From Flavobacterium sp. HSC-32F16 (GTDB taxonomy: Bacteria > Bacteroidota > Bacteroidia > Flavobacteriales > Flavobacteriaceae): a stretch of DNA of 64,000 nucleotides. Positions 53,935 to 62,300 of the stretch are shown here, in pieces. The stretch spans positions 186,001 through 250,000 of the forward strand of contig NZ_JALKAC010000008.1 in NCBI RefSeq assembly GCF_024171645.1, written 5' to 3'. Numbering within the stretch: the first letter of the stretch is position 1; each line of letters begins with the position of its first letter. The position numbers and the translations under genes are program-made. The notes under the pieces were generated by a model. The model saw only the letters and a program-made list of their open reading frames with translations, searched no databases and had not been told where the DNA came from.

Positions 53935-54032
53935 TCAATATTTCGCTTGGTGCCAAAAATGACCACATCCATTTTTACATTCTGTATTTCTTCTTTCGGT
54001 ATCGATTATTTTGAAAATCCAAAGTAATGCAG
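53935..54032 (-). pseudogene. Out-of-frame C-terminal tail of the small gene at 54033 (frameshift)
   Basis: Reading minus one frame from the A6 run at 54036-54041, the sequence encodes TITALLWIFKIIDTERRNTE followed by CKNGCGHFWHQAKY and a stop at 53935-53937. This looks like real protein, with a CxxxC and His motif. It has no start codon of its own and continues the upstream frame exactly where that stops, so the gene is likely frameshifted or read by slippage at the A run. Confidence 0.55.
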
Positions 54033-54338
54033 TTATTGTTTTTTATTTTCAGATTCAGGAAGTAGAACTAATTTGGCAAATGCAATTTTTGTGCGAAAGG
54101 TTTTAAGAAGTACAATTGATGTGAAAGTTGATTTTAAGGGAATTGTATTTATTGCGGTTTGATAAGTTTCAGAATAATAATCAGTTTTATTTGGGATGGC
54201 ATTGATGATATAATTATTTAAAGCTGTAAATAACGTTTGAAAATTATATTGATCATTATCTAATAAAAGCTTTAAACCTAGTTCAAAATCTATTTTATTT
54301 TGTGCAATCTTATTGATTAACTGTTCTTGTGGATTCAT
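54033..54338 (-). CDS. Small protein resembling DUF5958, probably truncated by a frameshift
   Basis: The intact frame encodes 101 residues from the ATG at 54338 (MNPQEQLINKIAQNKIDFEL); an ATG at 54344 is also in frame. The sequence is helical, with INKIAQ near the start and LKSTFTSIVLLKTFRTKIAF near the end, which recalls DUF5958; this is from memory and unconfirmed. It stops right after an A6 run (SENKKQ), while the minus-one frame continues for about 33 codons with a Cys/His-containing tail. It is either a decayed gene, a sequencing error, or a case of frameshifting. Neighbours give no function. Confidence 0.6.
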   Translation of the reverse strand: MNPQEQLINKIAQNKIDFELGLKLLLDNDQYNFQTLFTALNNYIINAIPNKTDYYSETYQTAINTIPLKSTFTSIVLLKTFRTKIAFAKLVLLPESENKKQ

Positions 54339-54551
54339 TATCATGGGAAAAAATCAATAGTTTTTAAAATAGTTTGTTTTGCTAAAGTATTAAATATGAA
54401 ATTGGTATTGTAAAAATTAAACAAAGAAAATAAGATCTGACAGGGTGTAATTTTTTAGTTATGATTTTTAATCCGAAATTTTAAAACTTATAACATAAAA
54501 TCCAAATTTTCAGAAAAAAGTATATCTTTAACCAACCCTAAAACCAAAAAA

Positions 54552-55961
54552 ATGCAAGAAGAGAACCAAGAAAATTTTAAAAGAGAACTCGGATTATTAG
54601 ACGGGACCATGCTTGTGGTCGGTTCCATGATTGGATCTGGAATTTTTATTGTAAGTGCTGATATTGCCAGGCAAGTAGGATCTGCCGGCTGGCTGACTTT
54701 AATTTGGCTGATTTCCGGATTAATTACTATTATTGCTGCAGTAAGTTACGGAGAGTTGAGCGCAATGTTTCCAAAAGCGGGCGGCCAATATGTTTACTTA
54801 AAAGAAGCCTACAATAAGCTTATTGCCTTTTTGTATGGCTGGAGTTTTTTCGCTGTTATTCAAACAGGAACGATTGCAGCAGTAGGAGTAGCTTTCTCAA
54901 AATTTGCTGCTTATTTATATGAACCACTTAGCGACGAAAATATACTTTATGAGTTAGGCTCTTTCAAGTTGAATGCCGCGCAGCTAGTTTCAATTTTCAC
55001 TATTATTTTATTGACTTATATTAATAGCCGAGGCGTTAAAAACAGTAAAACTCTTCAAACGGTTCTTACAATTATTAAAATTCTATCGTTACTTGGATTA
55101 ATTATTTTTGGATTAACATTGGCGGCAAAAGCTTCTGTTTGGGATGCTAACTGGGCTGATGCATGGAACACACGTTCGTTTAACAAAGACACTGGTTCAT
55201 GGCTTCCAATTGGCGGAACAGCCTTAATTACGGGAATTTCGGCAGCAATGGTTGGATCATTATTCTCTAGTGATGCCTGGAACGGAGTTACTTTTATTGC
55301 TGGAGAAATTAAAAACCCGCAGCGTAATGTTGGTTTAAGTTTGTTTCTGGGGACTTTTATTGTAACGATTATTTATGTTTTAACCAATATTATGTATTTG
55401 GCTGTGATTCCGTTAGATGAAATCGCAACAGCAAAATCAGATCGTGTTGCCGTTGTAGCCTCTCAATATATTTTCGGGAATATTGGAACACTGATTATAG
55501 CCCTCATGATTATGATTTCCACTTTTGCCTGCAACAACGGATTAATTATGGCTGGAGCAAGAGTATATTACACAATGGCAAAAGATGGTTTGTTTTTTAA
55601 AAAAGCCGCTGTTTTAAATAGTGCCAGTGTTCCTGCATGGGCGCTTTGGGCGCAGTGCGTGTGGGCTTCGGCTTTATGTTTGACAGGGAAATATGGAGAT
55701 TTATTAGACTTTGTAATTATCATTGTTTTGATTTTTTATATTCTAACAATCTACGGAATCTTTATTCTGCGTAAAAAAATGCCAAATGTGGAAAGACCAT
55801 ATAAAGCATTTGGATATCCGTTTTTACCATTATTATACATCATTATAGCAGCTGCGATTTGTGTTTCTTTATTAATTACAAAATTCTCAACCTGCGGATG
55901 GGGAGTGTTAATTATGCTGACAGGAATTCCGGTTTATTACTTAACGAAACCAAAAGAGTAA
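54552..55961 (+). CDS. APC-family amino acid permease
   Basis: A 469-residue inner-membrane transporter with about 12 hydrophobic segments. The first helix has the APC signature MLVVGSMIGSGIFIVSADIA, and later come AVSYGELSAMFPKAGGQYVY, DAWNGVTFIAGEIKNPQRNV and MAGARVYYTMAKDGLFF. This resembles the LAT / YkbA-SteT-type antiporter branch of APC more than the cationic-type permease at 14278-15729, so the two are not recent duplicates. The substrate is unknown. It has a possible but imperfect -7 box (TATCTTTA) upstream and a strong terminator downstream. Confidence 0.9.
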   Translation: MQEENQENFKRELGLLDGTMLVVGSMIGSGIFIVSADIARQVGSAGWLTLIWLISGLITIIAAVSYGELSAMFPKAGGQYVYLKEAYNKLIAFLYGWSFFAVIQTGTIAAVGVAFSKFAAYLYEPLSDENILYELGSFKLNAAQLVSIFTIILLTYINSRGVKNSKTLQTVLTIIKILSLLGLIIFGLTLAAKASVWDANWADAWNTRSFNKDTGSWLPIGGTALITGISAAMVGSLFSSDAWNGVTFIAGEIKNPQRNVGLSLFLGTFIVTIIYVLTNIMYLAVIPLDEIATAKSDRVAVVASQYIFGNIGTLIIALMIMISTFACNNGLIMAGARVYYTMAKDGLFFKKAAVLNSASVPAWALWAQCVWASALCLTGKYGDLLDFVIIIVLIFYILTIYGIFILRKKMPNVERPYKAFGYPFLPLLYIIIAAAICVSLLITKFSTCGWGVLIMLTGIPVYYLTKPKE

Positions 55962-56009
55962 AGTTTTTTAGTTTTAGATTTGAAGCTTTAACTCAAAAAA
56001 AATCTAAAT

Positions 56010-56049
56010 AAAAAAAAGCGCCTTTGATAATCAAAGGCGCTTTTTTTTA
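56010..56049. terminator. Bidirectional intrinsic terminator
   Basis: AAAAGCGCCTTTGAT / ATCAAAGGCGCTTTT hairpin with A and T runs. It ends the permease transcript and may also stop the convergent gene at 56219, which lies 170 bases away over a stretch without other features. Confidence 0.92.
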
Positions 56050-56218
56050 AACAAATTTATAACCAAAACTAAAAAGCGGCATCAAGTCTTTATTAACAGC
56101 TCACGGATTTAAGATAAAACGGATTGAGAAACATTCTTAACTATGCGATTCAGTTAACTAAAGAACACCAAAAAAACATTTACTCAATAAAATCTGTAGG
56201 TAAATAACTAAAAAATAA

Positions 56219-56962
56219 TTATTTAACAGAATAAGGAAGCGAAAGATTACCGCTTGCAACGGTATAGACTTTATAAACGCCAAGCATTGGTTTTTTCCCG
56301 CCGCCTTCATGTGAACCGCCTTCGCCCGTGCTTACTTCCATATAACAGCTTACGGCATCAAATTTGAAATTAGTTTTGTTATTGATTCTAAAATTAGGAA
56401 CAATCACTTTTATCGAATTTCCTTTAGTCACAATATTAAAACCCGGACTGTCCATATACATTGCCATTCCAGGATTTGTTGGAGGCAAAATAACACTTGG
56501 ATCACCTTTTGTAAATTCTTTAACCGAAAGTCCGCCGCCAACACGTTTGTCTTCTACCAATAAAACCCAGTGTGCGTGCCAAACCAAACCATCATTGAGA
56601 TAATTTCCGTCAAGACTTTCATCCCAAAGCGGTGTATCTTCAAAATCCGGATGTGAGGTTAAAGCCAAAGCAACAATTCCTTCGGCTTGACCGAAACCAA
56701 TATCAGATGATTTTAAAGTGGTAGGGAAAACATAAGCCAAAACTGGTGCTCCATTTAACTGTCCAGCAGGTTTAGGCGTTGTATTACCAGCGGTTCCTTC
56801 TACTTTAATATCCCAAACTGTAATGCCCAAATCTGCTTTGTGAGTAATCGTTGCCGATTTTATCTTAAAGTCACTGTTGTTATAAGTGCCGCATTTATCG
56901 CAGGCTTTGATAATAGTGTAGTTAAAAAAAATAAAGCATAAAATAAATATTGATTTTTTCAT
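56219..56962 (-). CDS. Secreted protein of unknown function
   Basis: A 247-residue protein with an N-terminal signal sequence (about 1-20). The mature part begins CDKCGTYNN; the position of Cys21 after KA makes lipid attachment possible but the lipobox is poor. The middle is beta-rich and contains GLVWHAHWVLLVEDKRVGGG and PTNPGMAMYMDSPGFNIVTK; the CxxC and the His pair could bind a metal. The end has a Gly-rich, His-containing loop (STGEGGSHEGGGKK). I do not recognise the family. It stands alone between the permease terminator and a gene-poor region. Confidence 0.7.
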   Translation of the reverse strand: MKKSIFILCFIFFNYTIIKACDKCGTYNNSDFKIKSATITHKADLGITVWDIKVEGTAGNTTPKPAGQLNGAPVLAYVFPTTLKSSDIGFGQAEGIVALALTSHPDFEDTPLWDESLDGNYLNDGLVWHAHWVLLVEDKRVGGGLSVKEFTKGDPSVILPPTNPGMAMYMDSPGFNIVTKGNSIKVIVPNFRINNKTNFKFDAVSCYMEVSTGEGGSHEGGGKKPMLGVYKVYTVASGNLSLPYSVK

Positions 56963-57291
56963 AATTCATCATGGTTTAATGTTAATTATCTTTAAGAAAC
57001 CAATTGATGTGCCACGTAAAGAATGTCCTATATTAGGAGCTCAAGAGATTTTTTTCTTTATGATGAGGTGCTATATTTCGAGAATAGAATTCTATTTCGT
57101 GAAATTTCGCTGCAAGAAAGACTGGAATTAAAGAGTAGAAAATGCAAAAAAACTCGCAAAACAGCCGAGATGGAAAGTTTTATTTTCTTGATATTTTTGA
57201 GTCTTTGCGACTAATAAGCTTTATAAAAGACATAAAAAAAGACACTGCTAGAAAACAGTGTCTTTTAATATCAAATAATCTATTGAGGTTG
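56963..57291. other. Gene-poor region with an imperfect palindrome and a terminator
   Basis: About 330 bases. AATAGAATTCTATT at 57083-57096 is a perfect 14-base palindrome inside a longer imperfect one (about 57075-57105). A 63-codon frame at 57023-57214 spans it but has no family resemblance or start signal. A bidirectional terminator follows at 57234-57266. Confidence 0.4.
57234..57266. terminator. Intrinsic terminator downstream of the DUF1810 gene
   Basis: AAAAGACACTG / CAGTGTCTTTT with an 8-base loop and an A run on the left, which becomes a T run on the minus strand. It lies about 25 bases beyond the DUF1810 stop. Confidence 0.85.
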
Positions 57292-57753
57292 TTATACAAC
57301 AGCAGGCTCAACAGATGATTTTATAGTTGAATTAATAATAGAAATAGTAAGGGGATCAATTTCTCCGGAGAAAAAAGCATCTAATATTTCCTGAAATACA
57401 GGATTAGTATTTTCTACTAAAGAAAAAAGCGTCATTGAAGAACGTAATTTTCTTGCATCTAAATCCCCTAAAATTCCATCAGCAGATTTCATTTTAAAGG
57501 TCAATAATAATTCTGAAATTTCGATAAGATGTTTTCCTAAAATTGGATGATCTAAGTATTCAGAAGCTTCTTGAAGATCGGCAATCGCATAAAGATTTGA
57601 CGTATCACTAGTGCCTAAACCTTTAATTTGAGGAAAAATGAACCACATCCAGTGTGTTTCTTTTTTTCCTTTTTTAATTTCAGCAAGGGCAGTAAGATAA
57701 AGTTTGTTCTGCGCATCTAAAAAGCGCATTAAATCATTGTTTGAATAAGCCAT
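57292..57753 (-). CDS. DUF1810 domain-containing protein
   Basis: A 153-residue soluble protein with the family core: LMRFLDAQNKLYLTALAEIK, KKETHWMWFIFPQIKGLG, then HPILGKHLIEISELLL and LKSADGILGDLDARKLRSSM-like helices. DUF1810 (the YqkB/calpastatin-like family) has no settled function in bacteria. ATG 57753 is used: the in-frame codon at 57825 would place the TACTTTTG promoter box inside the coding region. It lies 157 bases downstream of alkB with its own promoter element, so it is probably a separate transcript at the end of the repair run. Confidence 0.88.
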   Translation of the reverse strand: MAYSNNDLMRFLDAQNKLYLTALAEIKKGKKETHWMWFIFPQIKGLGTSDTSNLYAIADLQEASEYLDHPILGKHLIEISELLLTFKMKSADGILGDLDARKLRSSMTLFSLVENTNPVFQEILDAFFSGEIDPLTISIINSTIKSSVEPAVV

Positions 57754-57781
57754 TTTGGTATTATATTTTAAAAAAGGGTTG

Positions 57782-57789
57782 CAAAAGTA
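57782..57789 (-). promoter_or_regulatory. Candidate -7 element of the DUF1810 gene
   Basis: Minus strand TACTTTTG, an exact TAnnTTTG, ending 28 bases before the start codon and followed by CAACC as upstream of prfC. No -33 TTG. Confidence 0.5.
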
Positions 57790-57910
57790 GTAAAAAAGAA
57801 AGGGTCTACCTAATAAAACATGCATACAGTCAGTAATTTAACTTTTTTCGACAGAATTTTCCTCATCGTAATAGAGTTAAAAAACACGCTTGTTTTTAGT
57901 TATTAATAAA

Positions 57911-58549
57911 TTACAGATTTCGATGCGTTTGTCTAAAAGTTAAATTTATTCTGGGTAAAACATTCCGTGCTGTTTTGGGAACCTGATGCTGCCAAAAACT
58001 ATTTGTAGTTCCAGCCATCAATAAAAAGGAACCATGATGAAGCGGAATTTCGACCTGTGGAATCTCCTTGCTGAATTTATGACGGAGCTTAAACATTCTG
58101 GTTTCGCCAAAAGTTACTGAAGCAATAACCGGATTTGGTCCTGAATTATGTTCCTTATCGCTGTGCCATCCTACGCCGTCATTTCCGTCTCGGTATAAAT
58201 TTAGCAGAAGACTGTTAAAATCAAGCTGAGTTTCTTTTTCGACACGGCCTCTAATGGTTAGTAATTCATAAGTCCAGTCTGGCCCTTTTAAATCTGCTCC
58301 GGGATTATCTTTGTCTTCATACCATGAAATCATTCGGGGAACCGTATAAGTTTTATCATAAATTTCCATTTCATACTCTCTCCATTTGGTTTTGCGAAGA
58401 ATTCTTTCATAAAAACGATCCGATTCTTCTTTTGTAAAGAAGTTATCAATCAAAATCAATTCAGAATCAGGAATGTCAAATACTTTTTTTCCTGCCAAAC
58501 CAGCGGTAAATAATTCGGTGTCGTTAAATAATGTCATTTTTCCATTCAT
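57911..58549 (-). CDS. Alpha-ketoglutarate-dependent DNA dioxygenase AlkB-like
   Basis: A 212-residue iron(II)/2-oxoglutarate oxygenase that removes methyl groups from alkylated bases. The iron ligands are His129 and Asp131 in GWHSDKEHN and His188 in SFWQHQVPK. The 2-oxoglutarate-binding arginines are Arg200 and Arg206 in RINLTFR, and NLYRDGNDGVGWH is the family hallmark. The start ATG (58549) overlaps the stop of the upstream xth gene as ATGA, so both are translated together. The pairing with an AP endonuclease fits a shared role in repair of base damage. Confidence 0.93.
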   Translation of the reverse strand: MNGKMTLFNDTELFTAGLAGKKVFDIPDSELILIDNFFTKEESDRFYERILRKTKWREYEMEIYDKTYTVPRMISWYEDKDNPGADLKGPDWTYELLTIRGRVEKETQLDFNSLLLNLYRDGNDGVGWHSDKEHNSGPNPVIASVTFGETRMFKLRHKFSKEIPQVEIPLHHGSFLLMAGTTNSFWQHQVPKTARNVLPRINLTFRQTHRNL

Positions 58550-59322
58550 TTTATGTCAATTTCAATCCAAACAGGAGCATGATCGCTTGTTTTTTCCCAG
58601 CCTCGCACATGGCGGTCAACTCCGCCGGAATTTAATTGTTTTGCAATTTGCGGACTTAATAAAAAATGATCAATTCTTAAACCGGCATCTCTTTCGTAAG
58701 CATTTCTAAAATAATCCCAAAAAGTGTAAATTTTCTCATCAGGATATAATGTACGAATGGCATCTGTCCATCCCTGCGAAACAATAGCTGCAAAAGCTTT
58801 TCGAACTTCGGGTCTAAAAAGAGCGTCGTTAACCCATTTTTCAGGTTTATAAACATCCAATTCTGTTGGCATGACATTATAATCTCCAATTAGTACTACT
58901 GGAATTTCTAAATTCAATAATGTTTTTGCACGTTCAGCCAGACGATCAAACCATTTCAACTTATATTCAAATTTTGGTCCCGGCAAAGGATTTCCGTTTG
59001 GAAGATAAAGACAGGCAATTACAATTCCATTAATTAAAGCTTCGATATATCGGCTTTGAACATCTTCTTCATCTCCCGGAAGAATGCGGGTTACTTCTTC
59101 AATTTCCATGTTTCGGGCCAGAATTGCAACACCATTCCATTGTTTTTGTCCGTGCCAAATCGCATTGTAACCGGCATCATTAATCGCTTTAAGCGGAAAA
59201 TTATCCTGTGGCGCTTTTAATTCCTGCAGGCAGACAATATCTGGTGTGGTTTCATCAAGCCAGCGCAATAATACAGGCAGGCGTCCGTTGATTCCGTTTA
59301 CGTTATATGTTGCTATTTTCAT
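58546..59322 (-). CDS. xth: Exodeoxyribonuclease III / AP endonuclease
   Basis: A 258-residue Mg-dependent nuclease that cuts at abasic sites and trims 3' ends. It starts MKIATYNVNGINGRLPVLLR and has CLQELKAPQDNFP (catalytic Glu), VLIGDYNVMPTELDVY (Asp/Asn), and the C-terminal RIDHFLLSPQ and GWEKTSDHAPVWIEI (Asp-His). The order and spacing fit ExoIII. Its last codon overlaps alkB. It lies 71 bases downstream of the DnaQ/GIY-YIG gene in the same direction. Confidence 0.95.
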   Translation of the reverse strand: MKIATYNVNGINGRLPVLLRWLDETTPDIVCLQELKAPQDNFPLKAINDAGYNAIWHGQKQWNGVAILARNMEIEEVTRILPGDEEDVQSRYIEALINGIVIACLYLPNGNPLPGPKFEYKLKWFDRLAERAKTLLNLEIPVVLIGDYNVMPTELDVYKPEKWVNDALFRPEVRKAFAAIVSQGWTDAIRTLYPDEKIYTFWDYFRNAYERDAGLRIDHFLLSPQIAKQLNSGGVDRHVRGWEKTSDHAPVWIEIDIK

Positions 59323-59393
59323 GGTACATTTAATTAGTTGTATTATTAAATTTACTGATTATTAAGCATTTAATCGAGATTGATTTAATATTA

Positions 59394-60773
59394 TTATTTC
59401 AGAAACTGTTTGTTAAAGAACACTTTACCCGGATATTTTTCTGCGTAAGCAAAAATTAAATGTTCAATATATTGATTGCTTTTATAAGGTTCGGTATAGT
59501 TTTTTACTTCTAACGGATCATGAATTGAAATATCTGACGGAATATATCCCATACCATGAAAATGTCCGTTTTCAATCCAAATACAACTGCGCTCATCCTT
59601 CGATCTTCCTTTATCAATAATTGCAAAAGTGGGTCTGTTAGTCAGTAAAAAATCAATAGCATTGTCAACTTGTTCATTGTGAAGCAAAACATCAGGTAGG
59701 TTTTTGGTATCATTATTTTGCGGAAGTTCTCCTTCTTCAGGTCTGGAATATTTGCAGAATCGTTGATCAATTTTAAATTGTTCAGACAGATCTCTCAGTA
59801 AATCTATAGCGTTATACAAACTATTAAATTCATGAATACAAGTCTGAAATTTGCTTAATTTTCCAACAGCCAAGTATTTATATCCGTTTCTTGCTTCGTA
59901 TTCATAAATGCCAAATTTTGCTTCAAAACGTTTTAATGCTCTATTGTAGGTTGGCCAAAGTTGTTTAATTTCAGTACATTCTAATAAAAGTGCCATTAAT
60001 TCGGTAGCACAAACTTCAAATGAGATTCCATGAATATCCCTTAAAAAATGCTGTCTTTGCGGATTGATTTTATGACCGCTAAAATGAGAAGCGACGCGTT
60101 TTTTTAAGTTGATTGCTTTACCAACATAAATCACTTTTTTTACTTGATTATAAAAATAATATACACCTGGTTTTTCGGGTAAATTATTAAAATCATCAGG
60201 AGGGAGATTAGGTGGTAAACGCTGATCTTGTGAAGTCATCTTGACCATTTTTGCAATCTCGCCTTCATCATCCCATTCCAGCAATTGCGAAAATAATATT
60301 GCCGTAGCATCTGCATCTCCGCCCGCACGATGTTGATTTTCTAAAGGTATATTTAGCGAATAGCAAAGTTTGCCTAAGCTGTACGATGGCAGTCCTGGTT
60401 TAATTTTTCTGGCTGCGCGAACAGTACAAAGTTTTCTGGCAGTCCATTTAAAACCTGCCTGTTCAAGCTGATGACGAACAAAAGAATAATCGAAGTTGAC
60501 ATTATGAGCGACAAAAATACGATCAGTCAGCATTTCTAGTACTTTCTCTGAAATGTCGTCAAAAATAGGCGCGTTGGCGACCATTTCATTATTAATTCCC
60601 GTTAATCCAAAAATAGACAGCGGAATATCTTTTTCTGGATTTACAAGAGTTTCATAACGGTCGATTACATTTTTACCATCATGAATAATAATGGCAATTT
60701 CTGTAATCCGGCTGCCACTGGCGTTCCCGCCTGTGGTTTCAATATCGACTATGGCATATTCCGTATTTTTCAT
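59394..60773 (-). CDS. DnaQ-like exonuclease fused to a GIY-YIG (UvrC N-terminal type) nuclease domain
   Basis: A 459-residue two-domain DNA repair protein. Residues 1-165 form a DEDDh exonuclease: Asp10 and Glu12 in AIVDIETTGG, then VAHNVNFDYSFV, and His148 and Asp153 in HRAGGDADATAI. Residues about 200-290 form a GIY-YIG domain: GVYYFYNQVKKVIYVGKAIN then LKKRVASHFSG. The rest (290-459) has no clear motif. This fusion occurs in several phyla (in proteobacteria a related arrangement is linked to the Cho/UvrC-like nuclease). The gene is 42 bases downstream of umuC, suggesting one operon. Confidence 0.9.
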   Translation of the reverse strand: MKNTEYAIVDIETTGGNASGSRITEIAIIIHDGKNVIDRYETLVNPEKDIPLSIFGLTGINNEMVANAPIFDDISEKVLEMLTDRIFVAHNVNFDYSFVRHQLEQAGFKWTARKLCTVRAARKIKPGLPSYSLGKLCYSLNIPLENQHRAGGDADATAILFSQLLEWDDEGEIAKMVKMTSQDQRLPPNLPPDDFNNLPEKPGVYYFYNQVKKVIYVGKAINLKKRVASHFSGHKINPQRQHFLRDIHGISFEVCATELMALLLECTEIKQLWPTYNRALKRFEAKFGIYEYEARNGYKYLAVGKLSKFQTCIHEFNSLYNAIDLLRDLSEQFKIDQRFCKYSRPEEGELPQNNDTKNLPDVLLHNEQVDNAIDFLLTNRPTFAIIDKGRSKDERSCIWIENGHFHGMGYIPSDISIHDPLEVKNYTEPYKSNQYIEHLIFAYAEKYPGKVFFNKQFLK

Positions 60774-60815
60774 CTTTATATAACGTAAAACCTATTGTTT
60801 TTCTGTTGTTTACAC

Positions 60816-62075
60816 TTAAACGTTAACCGTAATAACATCCTTGAGTGAAGTAGAAAATTTTGGAGATAATCTGTTCTGCTTCATTTTCCATTGCCGTCCC
60901 AACGACTGTACGCCGAATTTAATTTTATTATTACCGTAACTCTGATTCATTTTATCAATTACACTCATTAAAGGCTGATGTTTAGGATTTGAAGTTTCGA
61001 ATAAACTAAGCTGTGTTTCACTATTTGGCGTTAAGCCCATTACAATTACACCTGCTTTTTTATAACGATATCCTTTTTTAAAAATAGCTTTAAATCCTTT
61101 TTGTGCGGCCTCATTAAGTTCTATTGTCGAATTCGTTGGAAAATCAGTAGTGATGGTAATACTTCGCGAATATTGCGAGTTCTCGTCTTTTAAAAAACTA
61201 GTTTGTATAAAAACAGTTACCATATTACAATGACATTCCTGACGTCTTAATTTCTCGGCACAAGAGGCTGTAAACGTGCTGATTCGTTCTGATATTTCTT
61301 CAAAAGTAGTATATCTTTTTTCAAAAGATCTTGTAGTAGCAATCATTTTGCGGTCTGCTGCTTCTTCTAAGTCTAAAGTTGGTTTCCCTTCTAATTCATG
61401 TTTTAAACGAAGTCCCACTACAGACATTTCTTTTCGTACCCATGCATCTGGAAGTTGCGTAAATTCATAAGCGGTGTTAACTTTTCTTGCTTTCAGTCGT
61501 TTAGCGAGCTTTCTTCCAATTCCCCAAACGTCTTCAATTTTAGTCCATTTTAATGCTTTAATTCTTTTTTCTTCAGTATCCATACAATAAACGCCCTGCG
61601 TACGATCTGCAAATTTTCGAGCAATTTTATTCGCCATTTTTGCCAAAGCTTTGGTAGGCGCAAAACCTATACTAACAGGAATTCCCGTTCCTTGTGTCAC
61701 TTCTTTTCGCATTTTTAAACCCAGCGTATTCAGATCAAATAAATCATAACCTGAAAATTTCAGGAAAGCTTCATCGATGCTGTAAATCTCGATTTCGGGA
61801 GTATAAGTTCGAAGCAGGTTCATTACCCGATTACTCATATCGCCGTACAATGGATAATTGGAAGAATACACAAAAATGTTTTTTTCTTTAAAAATAGATT
61901 CATACTTAAAAGCCGGAATAGCCATTGGAATACCCAGAGCTTTAGCTTCATCAGAACGCGAAATAACACAACCATCATTATTAGAGAGAATAACGATAGG
62001 TTTTCCTCTTAAATGCGGTTCAAATACTCTTTGGCAAGAAGCATAAAAATTGTTACAATCGACTAAAGCAAACAT
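60816..62075 (-). CDS. umuC: Y-family DNA polymerase V catalytic subunit UmuC
   Basis: A 419-residue error-prone polymerase for translesion synthesis. The palm motifs are FALVDCNNFYASCQRVFEP (Asp6) and EIYSIDEAFLKFSG (Asp101, Glu102). After the HhH region (IEDVWGIGRKLAKRLKARKV) comes the little-finger domain. The UmuC-type C-terminal extension has NKIKFGVQSLGRQWKMKQN. Length is normal for UmuC. umuD lies 225 bases upstream in the same direction, but the gap is filled by a palindromic repeat element, unusual for this pair. Confidence 0.93.
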   Translation of the reverse strand: MFALVDCNNFYASCQRVFEPHLRGKPIVILSNNDGCVISRSDEAKALGIPMAIPAFKYESIFKEKNIFVYSSNYPLYGDMSNRVMNLLRTYTPEIEIYSIDEAFLKFSGYDLFDLNTLGLKMRKEVTQGTGIPVSIGFAPTKALAKMANKIARKFADRTQGVYCMDTEEKRIKALKWTKIEDVWGIGRKLAKRLKARKVNTAYEFTQLPDAWVRKEMSVVGLRLKHELEGKPTLDLEEAADRKMIATTRSFEKRYTTFEEISERISTFTASCAEKLRRQECHCNMVTVFIQTSFLKDENSQYSRSITITTDFPTNSTIELNEAAQKGFKAIFKKGYRYKKAGVIVMGLTPNSETQLSLFETSNPKHQPLMSVIDKMNQSYGNNKIKFGVQSLGRQWKMKQNRLSPKFSTSLKDVITVNV

Positions 62076-62125
62076 TTTCTAAATGTGTTTTTTATTTTTA
62101 TTTTAAATCTTTGGGGTAATCATTT

Positions 62126-62265
62126 TTAAACACATAGAAACATAGTTCTTGGAACTGTATAAAGGCGTTTCACTTGCATTAACACACATAGAACTATGTG
62201 TGAGAAACTAGTTTCTTTTTTGTATTCTTTTTACGCATTTAAAATCTATGTTTCTATGTGTTTAA
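62126..62265. repeat. Palindromic interspersed repeat element between umuD and umuC
   Basis: Outer arms: TTAAACACATAGAAACATAG at 62126-62145 and its exact complement at 62246-62265 (20 of 20). Inside lie AGTTC/GAACT (62144-62156), CACACATAG/CTATGTGTG (62183-62202) and AGAAACT/AGTTTCT (62203-62216), the last followed by T runs. The element is not coding and is likely one of the repeats scattered through flavobacterial genomes. Confidence 0.85.
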
Positions 62266-62300
62266 TTATTTTTCACGAACTATATCACTAACAGGTTATT

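Noticed and set aside
57023..57214. A 63-codon frame in the gap before the DUF1810 gene
   Set aside because: No family resemblance, no promoter element, basic and low-complexity composition, and it spans an imperfect palindrome. More likely random frame in intergenic DNA.
62126..62265. CRISPR-like or attachment-site reading of the umuD-umuC element
   Set aside because: There are no regularly spaced direct repeats; the arms are inverted and occur once each.
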